53,690 nucleotides of DNA from an uncultured Rhodospirillales bacterium. Lineage in GTDB: Bacteria; Pseudomonadota; Alphaproteobacteria; Acetobacterales; Acetobacteraceae. The stretch covers positions 1-53,690 of the forward strand of contig CAIYCW010000013.1 in assembly GCA_903924855.1 (NCBI GenBank), given 5' to 3'. Both the position numbers and the translations under genes were made by a program. This document shows, in pieces, positions 34,774 to 44,365 of the stretch; positions within the stretch are counted from its first letter, which is position 1; each line of letters begins with the position of its first letter. The notes under the pieces were generated by a model. That model did not search any database. It had not been told where the DNA came from and was given only the letters and a program-made list of their open reading frames with translations.

Positions 34774-37458
34774 ATGCTGTCCAAGTCCCACACCCCCGCC
34801 GAGACCGAACGCGACATCTATGCCGGCTGGGAATCCGCCGGCAGTTTCTCCGCACGGCCGGACAGCAACGCGCAGCCCTTCACCATCATGATCCCGCCGC
34901 CCAACGTGACCGGCACGCTGCATGTGGGCCATGCGCTGACCATGACGATCCAGGACACGCTGATCCGCTACCGCCGGATGACCGGGCGCGATGCGCTGTG
35001 GCAGCCCGGCACGGATCACGCGGGCATCGCCACCCAGATGGTGGTCGAACGTCTGCTGGCGGAGGAGAAGACCACGCGCCAGGAACTTGGCCGCGATGCG
35101 TTCCTGGAGCGCGTCTGGCAGTGGAAGGCGCAATCCGGCGGCGCCATCACCGAGCAGCTTCGCCGCATCGGCGCCTCGCTCGACTGGCCGCGCGAGCGCT
35201 TCACCATGGATGAGGGCCTGTCCCGCGCCGTGCGTCAGGTGTTTGTCACCCTCTACAAGGAAGGCTTGATCTACCGCGACCGGCGCCTGGTGAACTGGGA
35301 CCCGAAATTCCAATCCGCCATCTCGGATCTCGAGGTCGAAAGCCGCGAGATCAACGGCTTCATCTGGCATCTGCGCTATCCGCTGGCGGACGGCTCAGGC
35401 CGCGCCATCACGGTGGCCACCACACGGCCGGAGACGATGCTGGGCGACACTGCGGTGGCGGTGAACCCGGAGGATGCGCGCTACACCGACATGATCGGCC
35501 AGGAGGTCATCCTGCCGCTCACCGGGCGGCGGGTGAAGATCGTGGCCGATGCCTATTCCGACCCTGAGAAGGGCACCGGTGCGGTGAAGATCACCCCTGC
35601 GCATGACTTCAACGATTTCGAGGTCGGCCGCAGGCACGGGCTCGACATGCCCTCCGTCCTCGACCGTGAGGCGAAGATCACGCTGGCCGAGATCACGCTG
35701 CATGCGGTCCCCGGCATCGCCGACCCGGACTTCACCCGCGGCCTTGAAGGGCTCGACCGGTTCGAGGCGCGCAAGCGGATCATCGCCGAGCTGGAGCGGC
35801 TGGAATTGCTGGTGGATGTGGTCAAGCACGTCAACCAGGTGCCGCATGGCGACCGCTCGGGCGTTCCGATCGAGCCGCTGCTCACCGTGCAATGGTATTG
35901 CAACGCCGAGGCGCTCGCCAAACCCGCCATCGCGGCGGTGGAGGACGGGCGGATGACATTCGTGCCCCAGCAATGGGAGAACACGTTCTTCGCCTGGATG
36001 CGCGACATCCAGCCCTGGTGCATCTCCCGCCAGCTTTGGTGGGGCCATCGCATCCCGGCCTGGTATGGGCCGGATGGTCATGTCTTCGTCGAGCAGACCG
36101 AGGAGGAGGCTGCGGCCGCGGCGACCGCGCATTACGGCAAGCCCACCGAGATCACCCGTGATGAGGACGTGCTGGACACCTGGTTCAGCTCGGCGCTGTG
36201 GCCGTTCTCCACCCTGGGCTGGCCGGACCAGACGCCGGAGCTTGCCAAATACTACCCGGGCGACGTGCTGGTGACGGGGTTTGACATCATCTTCTTCTGG
36301 GTTGCCCGGATGATGATGATGGGCATGCATTTCATGGGCGATGTGCCTTTCCGCCACATCTACATCCACGGCCTGGTGCGCGATGAGCGCGGCCAGAAGA
36401 TGAGCAAATCCAAGGGCAACGTGATCGATCCGCTGGCGATGGTGGACCAGTACGGCGCGGATGCGCTGCGCTTCGCCATCACCCGCCTGGCAGGCCCGGG
36501 CCGGGACGTGAAGCTGGGGCCAGCGATTGTGGAGACCAATCGCAGCTTCATCACCAAGCTGTGGAATGCCGCGCGCTTCTGCGAGATGAACGCGATCCGC
36601 CCTGATCCCGCCTTCACGCCGGATCAGGCCACGCTGCCGCTCACACGCTGGATTCTGGCGCAGGCCTCCGATGCCATCACCGAGGCCACGGCGGCGCTGG
36701 AAGCCTATCGCTTCGATGAATACGGCACTGCCTGTTACCGCTTCGTCTGGAACGTGTTCTGCGACTGGTTCCTGGAACTGGCAAAGCCGGCGCTGGCGTC
36801 CGAAGGGGCGGAGGCTGAGGAGGTCAAGCGCACCGCGGGCCATGTGCTGGGTCTGATCCTGCGGCTGATGCACCCGTCGATCCCCTATGTCACCGAGGAG
36901 CTGTGGGCGGAGTTCGGCTATGGCGAGAAATGCTCGCTGATCACCGCCGAATTCCCGAAGCCCTTCGAGGTGCCGGGTGCGGCCGAGGCCCGTGCCGAGC
37001 TGGACTGGCTGGTGCGGCTGATCGGGGAGGTGCGTGGCGTGCGCTCCGAGATGAATGTGGCGCCCAGCGTGAAGGCGCCGGTGCTGCTGCGTGACGCCAG
37101 CCCGGAAAGCCTGGCGCGCGGTGCGCGTTGGATCGAGGCGATCAGCCGCATGGCGCGTGCCTCCGAATTCGGGCCGCTCATTGGCGAGATGCCGAAAGGT
37201 GCCGCGCAGCTGGTGCTCGATGAGGCCACCATCGTCATCCCGCTTGGCGGTCTGATCGATTTCGACGCCGAGCGCGCCCGCCTGCAGAAGGAGCGTGCCC
37301 GCGTCGAGAAGGATGCCGAGGCGGCGGCGAAGAAGCTTGGCAGTGCCGATTTCGTGGCCCGCGCCAAGCCCGAAGTGGTGGAGGAAAACCGCGACCGTCT
37401 GGCCACTGCCCAGGCCGAGATGGCGAGGCTGGATGCGGCGCTGGCGCGGATCGCCTGA
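34774..37458 (+). CDS. valS: Valyl-tRNA synthetase
   Basis: 894-aa class I synthetase that charges tRNA-Val and edits misactivated threonine. The HIGH-type motif is PPNVTGTLHVGHALT near residue 42 and the KMSKS motif is GQKMSKSKGN near 545. The editing domain lies between about 200 and 350 (TTRPETMLGDTAV, HDFNDFEVG). A C-terminal coiled coil (ERARLQKERARVEKDAEAAAKK) closes the protein. I chose ATG 34774 (MLSKSHTP); ATG 34762 four codons upstream is also possible. Neither has a clear Shine-Dalgarno. Hairpin copy 4 follows the stop. Confidence 0.96.
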   Translation: MLSKSHTPAETERDIYAGWESAGSFSARPDSNAQPFTIMIPPPNVTGTLHVGHALTMTIQDTLIRYRRMTGRDALWQPGTDHAGIATQMVVERLLAEEKTTRQELGRDAFLERVWQWKAQSGGAITEQLRRIGASLDWPRERFTMDEGLSRAVRQVFVTLYKEGLIYRDRRLVNWDPKFQSAISDLEVESREINGFIWHLRYPLADGSGRAITVATTRPETMLGDTAVAVNPEDARYTDMIGQEVILPLTGRRVKIVADAYSDPEKGTGAVKITPAHDFNDFEVGRRHGLDMPSVLDREAKITLAEITLHAVPGIADPDFTRGLEGLDRFEARKRIIAELERLELLVDVVKHVNQVPHGDRSGVPIEPLLTVQWYCNAEALAKPAIAAVEDGRMTFVPQQWENTFFAWMRDIQPWCISRQLWWGHRIPAWYGPDGHVFVEQTEEEAAAAATAHYGKPTEITRDEDVLDTWFSSALWPFSTLGWPDQTPELAKYYPGDVLVTGFDIIFFWVARMMMMGMHFMGDVPFRHIYIHGLVRDERGQKMSKSKGNVIDPLAMVDQYGADALRFAITRLAGPGRDVKLGPAIVETNRSFITKLWNAARFCEMNAIRPDPAFTPDQATLPLTRWILAQASDAITEATAALEAYRFDEYGTACYRFVWNVFCDWFLELAKPALASEGAEAEEVKRTAGHVLGLILRLMHPSIPYVTEELWAEFGYGEKCSLITAEFPKPFEVPGAAEARAELDWLVRLIGEVRGVRSEMNVAPSVKAPVLLRDASPESLARGARWIEAISRMARASEFGPLIGEMPKGAAQLVLDEATIVIPLGGLIDFDAERARLQKERARVEKDAEAAAKKLGSADFVARAKPEVVEENRDRLATAQAEMARLDAALARIA

Positions 37459-37480
37459 GGCCGGCGCGCGCAGTGCCGCA

Positions 37481-37527
37481 GGCAAACGGATAAAGTTTTT
37501 TTGCTTCTTTTTGTTCACAAAAAGAAG
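37481..37527. repeat. T/A-tract hairpin, copy 4 (half element) after valS
   Basis: The left edge GGCAAACGGATAAAG and T-run match copy 3. One perfect 11-bp hairpin follows, 37504-37514 with 37517-37527. The second hairpin and right outer arm of the other copies are missing. It lies ~25 bp after the valS stop and between convergent genes, consistent with a two-way terminator. Confidence 0.7.
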
Positions 37528-37554
37528 TGCTTGCCTGCCTTAGTCTCGCCTGCC

Positions 37555-38577
37555 TTAAACAAACCGCGCCAGGCGCACCGCCGTGTGCGCCCGGCTTGGC
37601 CGCATTGCCGGCATCACCAGCAGGCAGTTGTCATAGGGCGTGCGGATTTCAGCCGCCCCGTCCACCGCGATCAGCGTGTTGCGCCGCGTGATGATGGTGC
37701 CGCCGCGGTAGGAGTTCACAAAGGCGAACTGGCTGGTGGCGGCGGTCACCACATGGGTCACCTCGGCGACACGCCGCTGGGACGCGGACAGCGCGGCGGG
37801 CGGGCTCGCCACCATGCCCTGGTCGTGCAGCAGGGACAGGGTGGCGTGTTCGGCCAGGGCGATCGTTGCTTCCTGCCAATGCTGGCCGGCCTCCACCAGA
37901 ATGGCGCTGGCCGTGCCGGTTGGGTCGGTGAAATGGCGATGATCGATCAGCCGCCGCCCGCCCTGATGCCCGCTGTCCGCCACGATCAGCCCCGGCGCCG
38001 GCAGGCGCCGCGCCAGCGCCATGCCGCGCGGTGACGGGCCGCAGAGCAGCACCGGGTCGGACGGCCACAGCATGGAATGCAGATCGAGCAGCACATCCGC
38101 CTGTGTCACCAGCGGCAGGATCTGGCGCGCGCGTGCCAGTTCGCTGCTGTCGCGCGGGCCGAACAGGGTGGCCTCATCCCACACCCGGTTCAGATCCTCA
38201 TCCACAAACCGGCTGTTGGTCGGGTTCTGCGGATCGAACCGCGCAAACGCCTGCAGATTGACGAAGCCCAGGGTGAGCCTGCCGCGCAGGGGTTGGATGT
38301 TGGCGCGCAGCAGCCGGTCGAACACGATGGCGCCGGCGATCTCGTTGCCGTGCATCAGCGACAGGATCATCACATGCGGTCCCGGCAGCGAGCTGTCGCG
38401 CGTGATGAAGCCGGGGATGCCGTGTGTGCCGGGGAGCCATGGTGTCAGATCGGGCGGGCTGATCCGCACCTCGAATTCCGGCCGAGGCGCTGGACGCGGG
38501 GCAGGGGCCTGACCCTGCGCGCCATCCGGTGTCCGGGCCTGTCCCCGGTCATGCGCCTGATCCGGGGGAGCGTTCAT
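37555..38577 (-). CDS. Succinylglutamate desuccinylase/aspartoacylase family protein
   Basis: 340-aa zinc hydrolase of the M14-like AstE/ASPA family, which removes acyl groups from N-acyl amino acids. Zinc and active-site motifs are SLMHGNEIAGA (His, Glu), FVDEDLNRVW, LLDLHSM (His) and ILVEAGQHW with the likely catalytic Glu. The first ~35 residues are Pro/Ala/Gln-rich and may be disordered. Its ATG overlaps the stop of the ArgE-like gene by 4 bp (ATGA), so the two are co-translated. The acyl group and amino acid are not known. Confidence 0.85.
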   Translation of the reverse strand: MNAPPDQAHDRGQARTPDGAQGQAPAPRPAPRPEFEVRISPPDLTPWLPGTHGIPGFITRDSSLPGPHVMILSLMHGNEIAGAIVFDRLLRANIQPLRGRLTLGFVNLQAFARFDPQNPTNSRFVDEDLNRVWDEATLFGPRDSSELARARQILPLVTQADVLLDLHSMLWPSDPVLLCGPSPRGMALARRLPAPGLIVADSGHQGGRRLIDHRHFTDPTGTASAILVEAGQHWQEATIALAEHATLSLLHDQGMVASPPAALSASQRRVAEVTHVVTAATSQFAFVNSYRGGTIITRRNTLIAVDGAAEIRTPYDNCLLVMPAMRPSRAHTAVRLARFV

Positions 38578-39770
38578 GCAGGCCCTGCTTCATGGCGCCG
38601 GGCCAGGGCGCGGATGAAGCCGTCGCACGCATCGAGCTGGCTGCGCGCGATCCATTCATCGGGTTTGTGCGCCTGCTGGATCGCCCCCGGCCCGCAGACG
38701 ATGCAGGCAAGACCGGCCTTCTCGAACACGCCGCCCTCAGTGCCGTAGCTGACGAAGCCTGCCGCGTTGGCGCCGGTGACCTGCTTGACCAGGCTTGACA
38801 GGCTGTGGTCCTCGGCCAGACCCATGCCGGGCAGTTCGCCCACGATCTCGTAGGAGAAGCCGGTGCCGGGGGCCACCGCCTGCATGGCGGGCTCGATGGT
38901 GGTGGAGACGAAATCGCGGAACCGGGCGAATTCGGCATAGGGGTCGTGCCCCGGGATGTGGCGCCATTCCATCACGAATTCGGCCGCTTCCGGGATGATG
39001 TTCAGGATCGTGCCACCGCTTGCGGTGCCGACATGGGCGGTGGTGTGCGGCGGGTCGAACCCGTCCATGAACGGGCCTTCCTTGGCCAGGCGCCGCGCCT
39101 CGGCCGCCATGTAGGCGATCGCCTCGGCCGCCGCATGCACCGCGTTCACGCCGCGATGCGGCTCGCTGGAATGCCCGCTCTGCCCGCGCACGCTCACCTT
39201 CACCGCAAGCCGCCCCTTATGGGCGATGATCGGCTGCATCAGGCTCGGCTCACCCACCACGCACAGATCGGGGCTCAGGCCGCTTTCGGCGAGATCCTCC
39301 ACCAGCCGGCGGGCGCCGGCCATGTCGGTCTCCTCGTCGAAGGTGATGAACAGATGCACTGGCTTGTCCAGCGCCATCGCCTGCAGATCCGGCACGGCGG
39401 CCAGCATGCTGGCCACGAAGCCCTTCATGTCGCAGGCGCCGCGGCCATAGAGTTTTCCATCCGCCTCGCGCAGCGTGAACGGATCGCTGGTCCAGTCCTG
39501 CCCGTCCACCGGCACGGTGTCGACATGGCCGGAGAGTGCGAGCCCGCCCGGGCGGTTGGGGCCGATGATGGCGTGCAGATTGGCTTTGCTGCCATCCGCG
39601 TTCAGGCTGCGGCGATACGGCACGCCGCAGCGGTCGAGCCAGGCTTCGATGAAGCCGATCAGCGCCAGATTGGAATGGCGCGACGTGGTGTCGAACGCGA
39701 CCAGATGGCGGAGCATCTCGACCGTGTCGGGGCTGTTGGAAAGAGTGGTGGTCGGCACGATGATGTTCAT
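38574..39770 (-). CDS. argE: M20 family deacylase, acetylornithine deacetylase-like (ArgE)
   Basis: 398-aa dinuclear metallohydrolase. Metal and catalytic motifs are LSGHVDTVPVDG (His, Asp), GRGACDMKGF (bridging Asp), FDEETDMAGAR (catalytic Glu pair) and GEPSLMQPI. The lid domain has QSGHSSEPHRGVNAVHAA. AHKPDEWIARSQL near the end supplies the last metal His. The name ArgE fits the closest family, but context with an aspartoacylase-like gene and a dipeptide importer points to catabolism of N-acyl amino acids or peptides, not certainly arginine synthesis. The start is ATG 39770. It is divergent from the importer genes with 139 bp between. Confidence 0.85.
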   Translation of the reverse strand: MNIIVPTTTLSNSPDTVEMLRHLVAFDTTSRHSNLALIGFIEAWLDRCGVPYRRSLNADGSKANLHAIIGPNRPGGLALSGHVDTVPVDGQDWTSDPFTLREADGKLYGRGACDMKGFVASMLAAVPDLQAMALDKPVHLFITFDEETDMAGARRLVEDLAESGLSPDLCVVGEPSLMQPIIAHKGRLAVKVSVRGQSGHSSEPHRGVNAVHAAAEAIAYMAAEARRLAKEGPFMDGFDPPHTTAHVGTASGGTILNIIPEAAEFVMEWRHIPGHDPYAEFARFRDFVSTTIEPAMQAVAPGTGFSYEIVGELPGMGLAEDHSLSSLVKQVTGANAAGFVSYGTEGGVFEKAGLACIVCGPGAIQQAHKPDEWIARSQLDACDGFIRALARRHEAGPA

Positions 39771-39909
39771 GTCACGCAGTCTATACGCGTCACCGGGCAG
39801 GGCAACCGTGCCTGACACCGCTGCGGCCTGGAAACGCCGATGACTGTCTGGCGTATTCTGTCCATCTTGTTATAGGTGAAGCGCCATTGCTTGGGCCGGA
39901 GAGCGTCGC

Positions 39910-41484
39910 ATGAAGAAGGTTTTCGCCTCGTTTGCCATCGGCGCCACGGCAATGCTGGGCCAGCTGCCCTCCGCCACGGCGCAGGACATCGCGGTGGCCG
40001 TGGGGGCGCCCATCACCGCGCTCGACCCGCATTACCACACGCTCACCCCCAACGAGCAGGCGCATGCCCATCTGTTCGACCGGCTGGTCGAGACCGATCC
40101 CAAGGCCCGGCTGATCCCGGGGCTTGCGGCGAGCTGGAAGCTGGTGGACCCCACCACCTGGGAATTCACCCTGCAGACGGCCACGTTCCATGACGGCACG
40201 CCGTTCACCGCCGAGGATGTCGCCTATTCCATCGCGCGCATCCCCACGGTGAAGAACAGCCCCGGCAGCTTCGCCATCTACACCACCGCGATCGCGGGCG
40301 TGGAGGTGGTAAACCCGCACACCATCCGGTTGAAGACCAAGACCGTCTATCCGCTGCTGCCGGTCGATCTCGGCCAGGTCTTCATCATCTCGCACAACAG
40401 CGGCCCCGAGCCTGCCACCGAGGATTTCAACTCCGGCAAGCTCGCCATCGGCACCGGCCCCTATCGCCTCGTCTCCTACAAGCCGGGCGACCGGCTGGAG
40501 CTGGTGCGCAACGACAGCTATTGGGGGGGCAAGCCCGCCTGGGCGCATATCTCCTACCGCTTCATCCCCAACGAGGCCGCCCGCAGCGCTGCCCTGCTGT
40601 CGGGAGACGTGGCGCTGATCGACTCGGTGCCCACCGCGGACATCGCCCGCCTGCGCAGCGATCCGCGCGTGAAACTGTGGGAGACCGTGTCGCTGCGGCT
40701 GATCTATCTGATGCTCGATCTCTCGCGTGACAGCGCACCGGTCGAGGTCACCGGCCCCAACGGTGAGAAGCTGGACCACAACCCGCTGAAGGATCTGCGC
40801 GTCCGCCAGGCGCTGTCACTGGCCATCAACCGTCCGGCCATCGTGGAACGCGTGATGGAGAATGCCGCCATCCCGTCCGGCCAGTTTCTGCCGCCGGGCA
40901 GCTACTCCTATGCGACGGATGTGCCGCCGCCGCCGTTCGACACCACCCGCGCCAAGGCGCTGCTGGCCGAGGCCGGCTTTCCCAACGGGCTGCGGATCAG
41001 CCTGCACAGCTCCAATGACCGCTATCTGAACGATGCCAAGATCGTCCAGAGCATCGGCCAGATGTGGACGCGCATCGGCGTGCAGACCAAGGTCGAGGTC
41101 GAGCCCTGGAGCAGCTATGTCGGCCACATCAACAAGCAGGATTACGCCGCCTTCCTGGTCGGCTGGGGCAGCTCGACCGGCGAATCGTCCAACCCGCTGC
41201 GCTCGCTGATCGCAACCTTCGACGCCAGCAAGGGCAGGGGGGCGGTCAACCGCGCGCGCTACTCCAACCCGGAGATCGACCATCTGATCGATGAGGCGCT
41301 GGTCACGGTGGATGACGGGGCGCGTGAGAAGATCCTGATGCAGGGTGTCAGGCTCGCCATGCAGGACGTGGCGCTGATCCCGCTGCACGAGCAGAAGAAC
41401 ACCTGGGCGACCCGCGCCGATCTCACCTATGTGCCGCGCGCCGATGAGGAGACGCATATCTTCGATCTGCGTCCGGCGAAGTAG
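39910..41484 (+). CDS. ABC transporter substrate-binding protein, family 5 (dipeptide/oligopeptide type)
   Basis: 524-aa periplasmic binding protein. The signal peptide MKKVFASFAIGATAMLGQLP ends in SATAQ with AXA-type cleavage; there is no lipobox Cys. Typical SBP_bac_5 blocks are LDPHYHTLTPNEQAHAHLFD, LAASWKLVDPTTWEFTL and LFHDGTPFTAEDV-like FHDGTPFTAEDVAYS. The pattern continues with IGTGPYRLVSYKPGDRLEL, VRQALSLAINRPAIV and ALLAEAGFPNG. ATG 39910 has GGAGAG 6 nt upstream. It is the first gene of a five-gene importer operon. The ligand could be peptides, glutathione-like compounds or other small solutes. Confidence 0.93.
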   Translation: MKKVFASFAIGATAMLGQLPSATAQDIAVAVGAPITALDPHYHTLTPNEQAHAHLFDRLVETDPKARLIPGLAASWKLVDPTTWEFTLQTATFHDGTPFTAEDVAYSIARIPTVKNSPGSFAIYTTAIAGVEVVNPHTIRLKTKTVYPLLPVDLGQVFIISHNSGPEPATEDFNSGKLAIGTGPYRLVSYKPGDRLELVRNDSYWGGKPAWAHISYRFIPNEAARSAALLSGDVALIDSVPTADIARLRSDPRVKLWETVSLRLIYLMLDLSRDSAPVEVTGPNGEKLDHNPLKDLRVRQALSLAINRPAIVERVMENAAIPSGQFLPPGSYSYATDVPPPPFDTTRAKALLAEAGFPNGLRISLHSSNDRYLNDAKIVQSIGQMWTRIGVQTKVEVEPWSSYVGHINKQDYAAFLVGWGSSTGESSNPLRSLIATFDASKGRGAVNRARYSNPEIDHLIDEALVTVDDGAREKILMQGVRLAMQDVALIPLHEQKNTWATRADLTYVPRADEETHIFDLRPAK

Positions 41485-41487
41485 AGC

Positions 41488-42462
41488 ATGGCGCTGTGGC
41501 TGCTTCGCCGCCTGGTACAGGCCGGCTTTGTGATGCTGGCGATGTCGGCCATCGTCTTCATCGGCCTGCATGCGATCGGCAACCCGATCGACATCCTGAT
41601 CTCGCCCGAGGCCGATCAGGCGGAACGCGCCCGCGCCATCGCGGCACTTGGCCTCGACAAGCCGTTATGGGAGCAATACTGGCTGTTCCTGCAGGGTGCG
41701 TTGCACGGTGATCTCGGCCGCAGCTTCGTCTTCAACGAACCCGCCCTGCGGCTGATCGCGGGGCGCATGCCGGCAACGTTGGAGCTTGCCGTCACCGCCG
41801 TGCTGCTGTCGGTGTGCATCGGACTGCCGCTTGGGCTTTATGCCGGGCTGCATCCCAACAGCTTCACCGGACGGCTGGTGATGACCGGCTCGATCTTCGG
41901 CTTCTCGCTGCCGAGCTTCTGGGTCGGGCTGATGCTGATCATGGTCTTTGCCGTGACACTGGGCTGGCTGCCCAGCTCCGGGCGTGGCGAGACGATCAGC
42001 ATCGCGGGGGTCGGCTGGTCGTTCCTCACCGTTGATGGCTGGCGGCATCTGCTGCTGCCGGCGCTGAACCTGGCCTTGTTCAACATCTCCCTGGTGCTGC
42101 GGCTGACGCGCGCCGGCGTGAGGGAGACACTGCCGCTCGACTATATCCGCTTTGCCCGGGCCAAGGGGCTCACACCCGGGCGGGTGATCTATGTGCACGT
42201 GCTGCGCAACATCCTCATCCCGGTGGTTACCGTGATCGGCCTCGAATTCGGCAGCACCATCGCGTTTTCCGTGGTGACGGAGAGCGTGTTTGCCTGGCCT
42301 GGCATGGGCAAGCTGATCATCGACAGCATCAACGTGCTCGATCGCCCGGTGATCGTGGCCTATCTGATGATCACGGTGGCGTTGTTCGTCACCATCAACC
42401 TGGTGGTCGATCTGCTCTACACGCTGCTCGATCCGCGGGTGCGGCTGGGAGGCAGGCGATGA
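41488..42462 (+). CDS. ABC transporter permease, DppB/GsiC type
   Basis: 324-aa inner-membrane subunit with an N-terminal helix (LLRRLVQAGFVMLAMSAIVF) and five more helices. The loop that contacts the ATPase has RFARAKGLTPGRVIYVHVLR, with the EAA-type Gly. The stretch NPIDILISPEADQAERARA resembles the periplasmic loop of DppB. It starts 3 nt after the binding-protein stop and overlaps the next permease by 4 bp (ATGA). Confidence 0.92.
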   Translation: MALWLLRRLVQAGFVMLAMSAIVFIGLHAIGNPIDILISPEADQAERARAIAALGLDKPLWEQYWLFLQGALHGDLGRSFVFNEPALRLIAGRMPATLELAVTAVLLSVCIGLPLGLYAGLHPNSFTGRLVMTGSIFGFSLPSFWVGLMLIMVFAVTLGWLPSSGRGETISIAGVGWSFLTVDGWRHLLLPALNLALFNISLVLRLTRAGVRETLPLDYIRFARAKGLTPGRVIYVHVLRNILIPVVTVIGLEFGSTIAFSVVTESVFAWPGMGKLIIDSINVLDRPVIVAYLMITVALFVTINLVVDLLYTLLDPRVRLGGRR

Positions 42463-43349
42463 GCGGCGCCATGCGGGAACAATCGCCGTTTCGGCGCGTG
42501 GTGGCGGATTTCTGCGCCAACAAGGTGGCGGTGGCAGGCCTGGTCACACTGGTGATCATCGTGGCACTGGCCGTCTTCGCGAGCCTGATCGCGCCGCAGA
42601 ACCCCTACGACCTCGCCCAGCTCGACATCATGGACGGGCGCCAGCCGCCGGGTGCCACCTCGATGGACGGGCTGGTGTTCTGGCTTGGCACCGATGATCA
42701 GGGGCGGGACATGCTCTCCGGCATTCTCTACGGCCTGCGCATCTCCCTGATCGTGGGGGCTGGGTCTGCCGCGGTGGCCGGCATTGTCGGCAGTTCGCTG
42801 GGCCTGGCCGCCGCCTATGCCGGCGGGCGGATCGAGGCCGCCATCATGCGCCTGGTGGATCTGCAGCTGTCCTTTCCCGCCATTCTGGTCGCCCTGATGA
42901 TCCTGGCCTTCATCGGCAAGGGGGTGGGCAATGTGATGCTGGCGTTGGTGATCGTGGAATGGGCCAGCTATGCCCGCACCGCCCGTGCGGCGGCTTTGTC
43001 CGAGCGGGCGCGCGAATATATCGAGGCGGCCGAGGGTCTGGCGCTGCCGCGATCGCGCGTGGTGTTCGGCCATCTGCTGCCCAACTGCCTGCCGCCCTTG
43101 ATCGTCATCGGCACCATCCAGGTCGCCCGCGCCATCGCCCTTGAAGCGACGCTGAGCTTTCTGGGCCTGGGCGTTCCGATCACCGAACCCTCGCTCGGCC
43201 TGCTGATCGCCAATGGCTATCAATACATGCTCAGCGGCAAATACTGGATCAGCTTCTACCCGGGCATCGCCCTGCTGATCACCATCGTCTCGATCAACCT
43301 GGTCGGCGACCAGCTGCGCGACGTGCTGAACCCGAGGCTGCAGCGATGA
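42459..43349 (+). CDS. ABC transporter permease, DppC/GsiD type
   Basis: 296-aa second membrane subunit with the family N-terminus FRRVVADFCANKVAVAGLV. The motif GTDDQGRDMLSGILYGLRIS near residue 73 and the ATPase-contact loop AEGLALPRSRVVFGHLLPN near 193 identify DppC-type permeases. About six helices are predicted. It overlaps both neighbours by 4 bp. Confidence 0.92.
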   Translation: MSGAMREQSPFRRVVADFCANKVAVAGLVTLVIIVALAVFASLIAPQNPYDLAQLDIMDGRQPPGATSMDGLVFWLGTDDQGRDMLSGILYGLRISLIVGAGSAAVAGIVGSSLGLAAAYAGGRIEAAIMRLVDLQLSFPAILVALMILAFIGKGVGNVMLALVIVEWASYARTARAAALSERAREYIEAAEGLALPRSRVVFGHLLPNCLPPLIVIGTIQVARAIALEATLSFLGLGVPITEPSLGLLIANGYQYMLSGKYWISFYPGIALLITIVSINLVGDQLRDVLNPRLQR

Positions 43350-44365
43350 TCGATGACGATTTTCACCAGGATGTCGCCTCCACGCTGACGCTGGATATCC
43401 GCAACCTGCACACGCATTTCGACACGCGCGCCGGCACGCTGCGCGCGGTGGACGGGGTCAATCTTCGTATCAAACGCGGCGAGATTGTGGGGCTGGTGGG
43501 TGAATCGGGCTCTGGCAAGTCGGTCACCGGGTTTTCGGTGATCGGCCTGGTCGACCCGCCCGGGCGCATCGTGGGCGGCGAGGTGCGCTTTCAGGGGCGC
43601 AACCTGGTCGGGCTGGAGGAGGAGGCGCTGCGCCAGCTGCGCGGGCACGACATCGCGATGATCTTCCAGGACCCGATGATGACGCTGAACCCGGTGCTGC
43701 GCATCTCGACGCAGATGGTGGAGGCGATCACCGCCCATGAGATCGTCGCCGAGGACGAGGCGCTGGAGCGCGCGCATGACGCGCTGGCCAGTGTCGGCAT
43801 TCCGCACCCGGAGGAGCGGCTGCGCGACTATCCGCACCAGTTCAGCGGCGGCATGCGTCAGCGCGTGGCGATCGCCATCGCCTTGCTGCACAACCCCGCC
43901 CTGATCATCGCAGACGAGCCGACCACGGCGCTCGATGTCACCATCCAGGGCCAGATCCTGGCGGTGGTGCAGCGCCTGGTGGCGGAGCGCGGCACCTCGC
44001 TGCTGTGGATCACCCATGATCTGAGCGTGGTGGCCGGCCTCGCCCATCGTGTGGCGGTGATGTATGCCGGGCGCATCGTGGAGGAAGGGCCGGTGGATGA
44101 GGTGCTGGACCACCCGATGCACCCCTACACCGCGGGGCTGATCGCAAGCCTGCCGAGCCACAATCGGCGCGGTACCAGGCTCGCGCAGATCCCCGGCATG
44201 GCGCCGCCCGCACATGACCGCCCCACCGGCTGCTCGTTCCGCCCGCGCTGTGCCCGCGCCACGGCGGAATGCGAGCAGGACCCGCCCGCCACCACCCCGG
44301 CACAAGGCCGCTCGCTGCGCTGCTTCAACCCGATGCCGGCCGGATCGCAGGGAGGCCGGGCATGA
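43346..44365 (+). CDS. ABC transporter ATP-binding protein, DppD/OppD type
   Basis: 339-aa ATPase. Walker A is GESGSGKSVTG near residue 52, the signature is FSGGMRQRVAIAI and Walker B is LIIADEPTTALD. The C-terminal extension has the OppC-dock motif and a Cys cluster region (TGCSFRPRCARATAECEQDPP), which in this group can bind an iron-sulfur cluster. It overlaps the next ATPase by 4 bp (ATGA). Confidence 0.93.
   Translation: MIDDDFHQDVASTLTLDIRNLHTHFDTRAGTLRAVDGVNLRIKRGEIVGLVGESGSGKSVTGFSVIGLVDPPGRIVGGEVRFQGRNLVGLEEEALRQLRGHDIAMIFQDPMMTLNPVLRISTQMVEAITAHEIVAEDEALERAHDALASVGIPHPEERLRDYPHQFSGGMRQRVAIAIALLHNPALIIADEPTTALDVTIQGQILAVVQRLVAERGTSLLWITHDLSVVAGLAHRVAVMYAGRIVEEGPVDEVLDHPMHPYTAGLIASLPSHNRRGTRLAQIPGMAPPAHDRPTGCSFRPRCARATAECEQDPPATTPAQGRSLRCFNPMPAGSQGGRA

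Noticed and set aside
35395..37518. 707-aa open frame on the minus strand
   Set aside because: Antisense to valS; no recognisable protein features.
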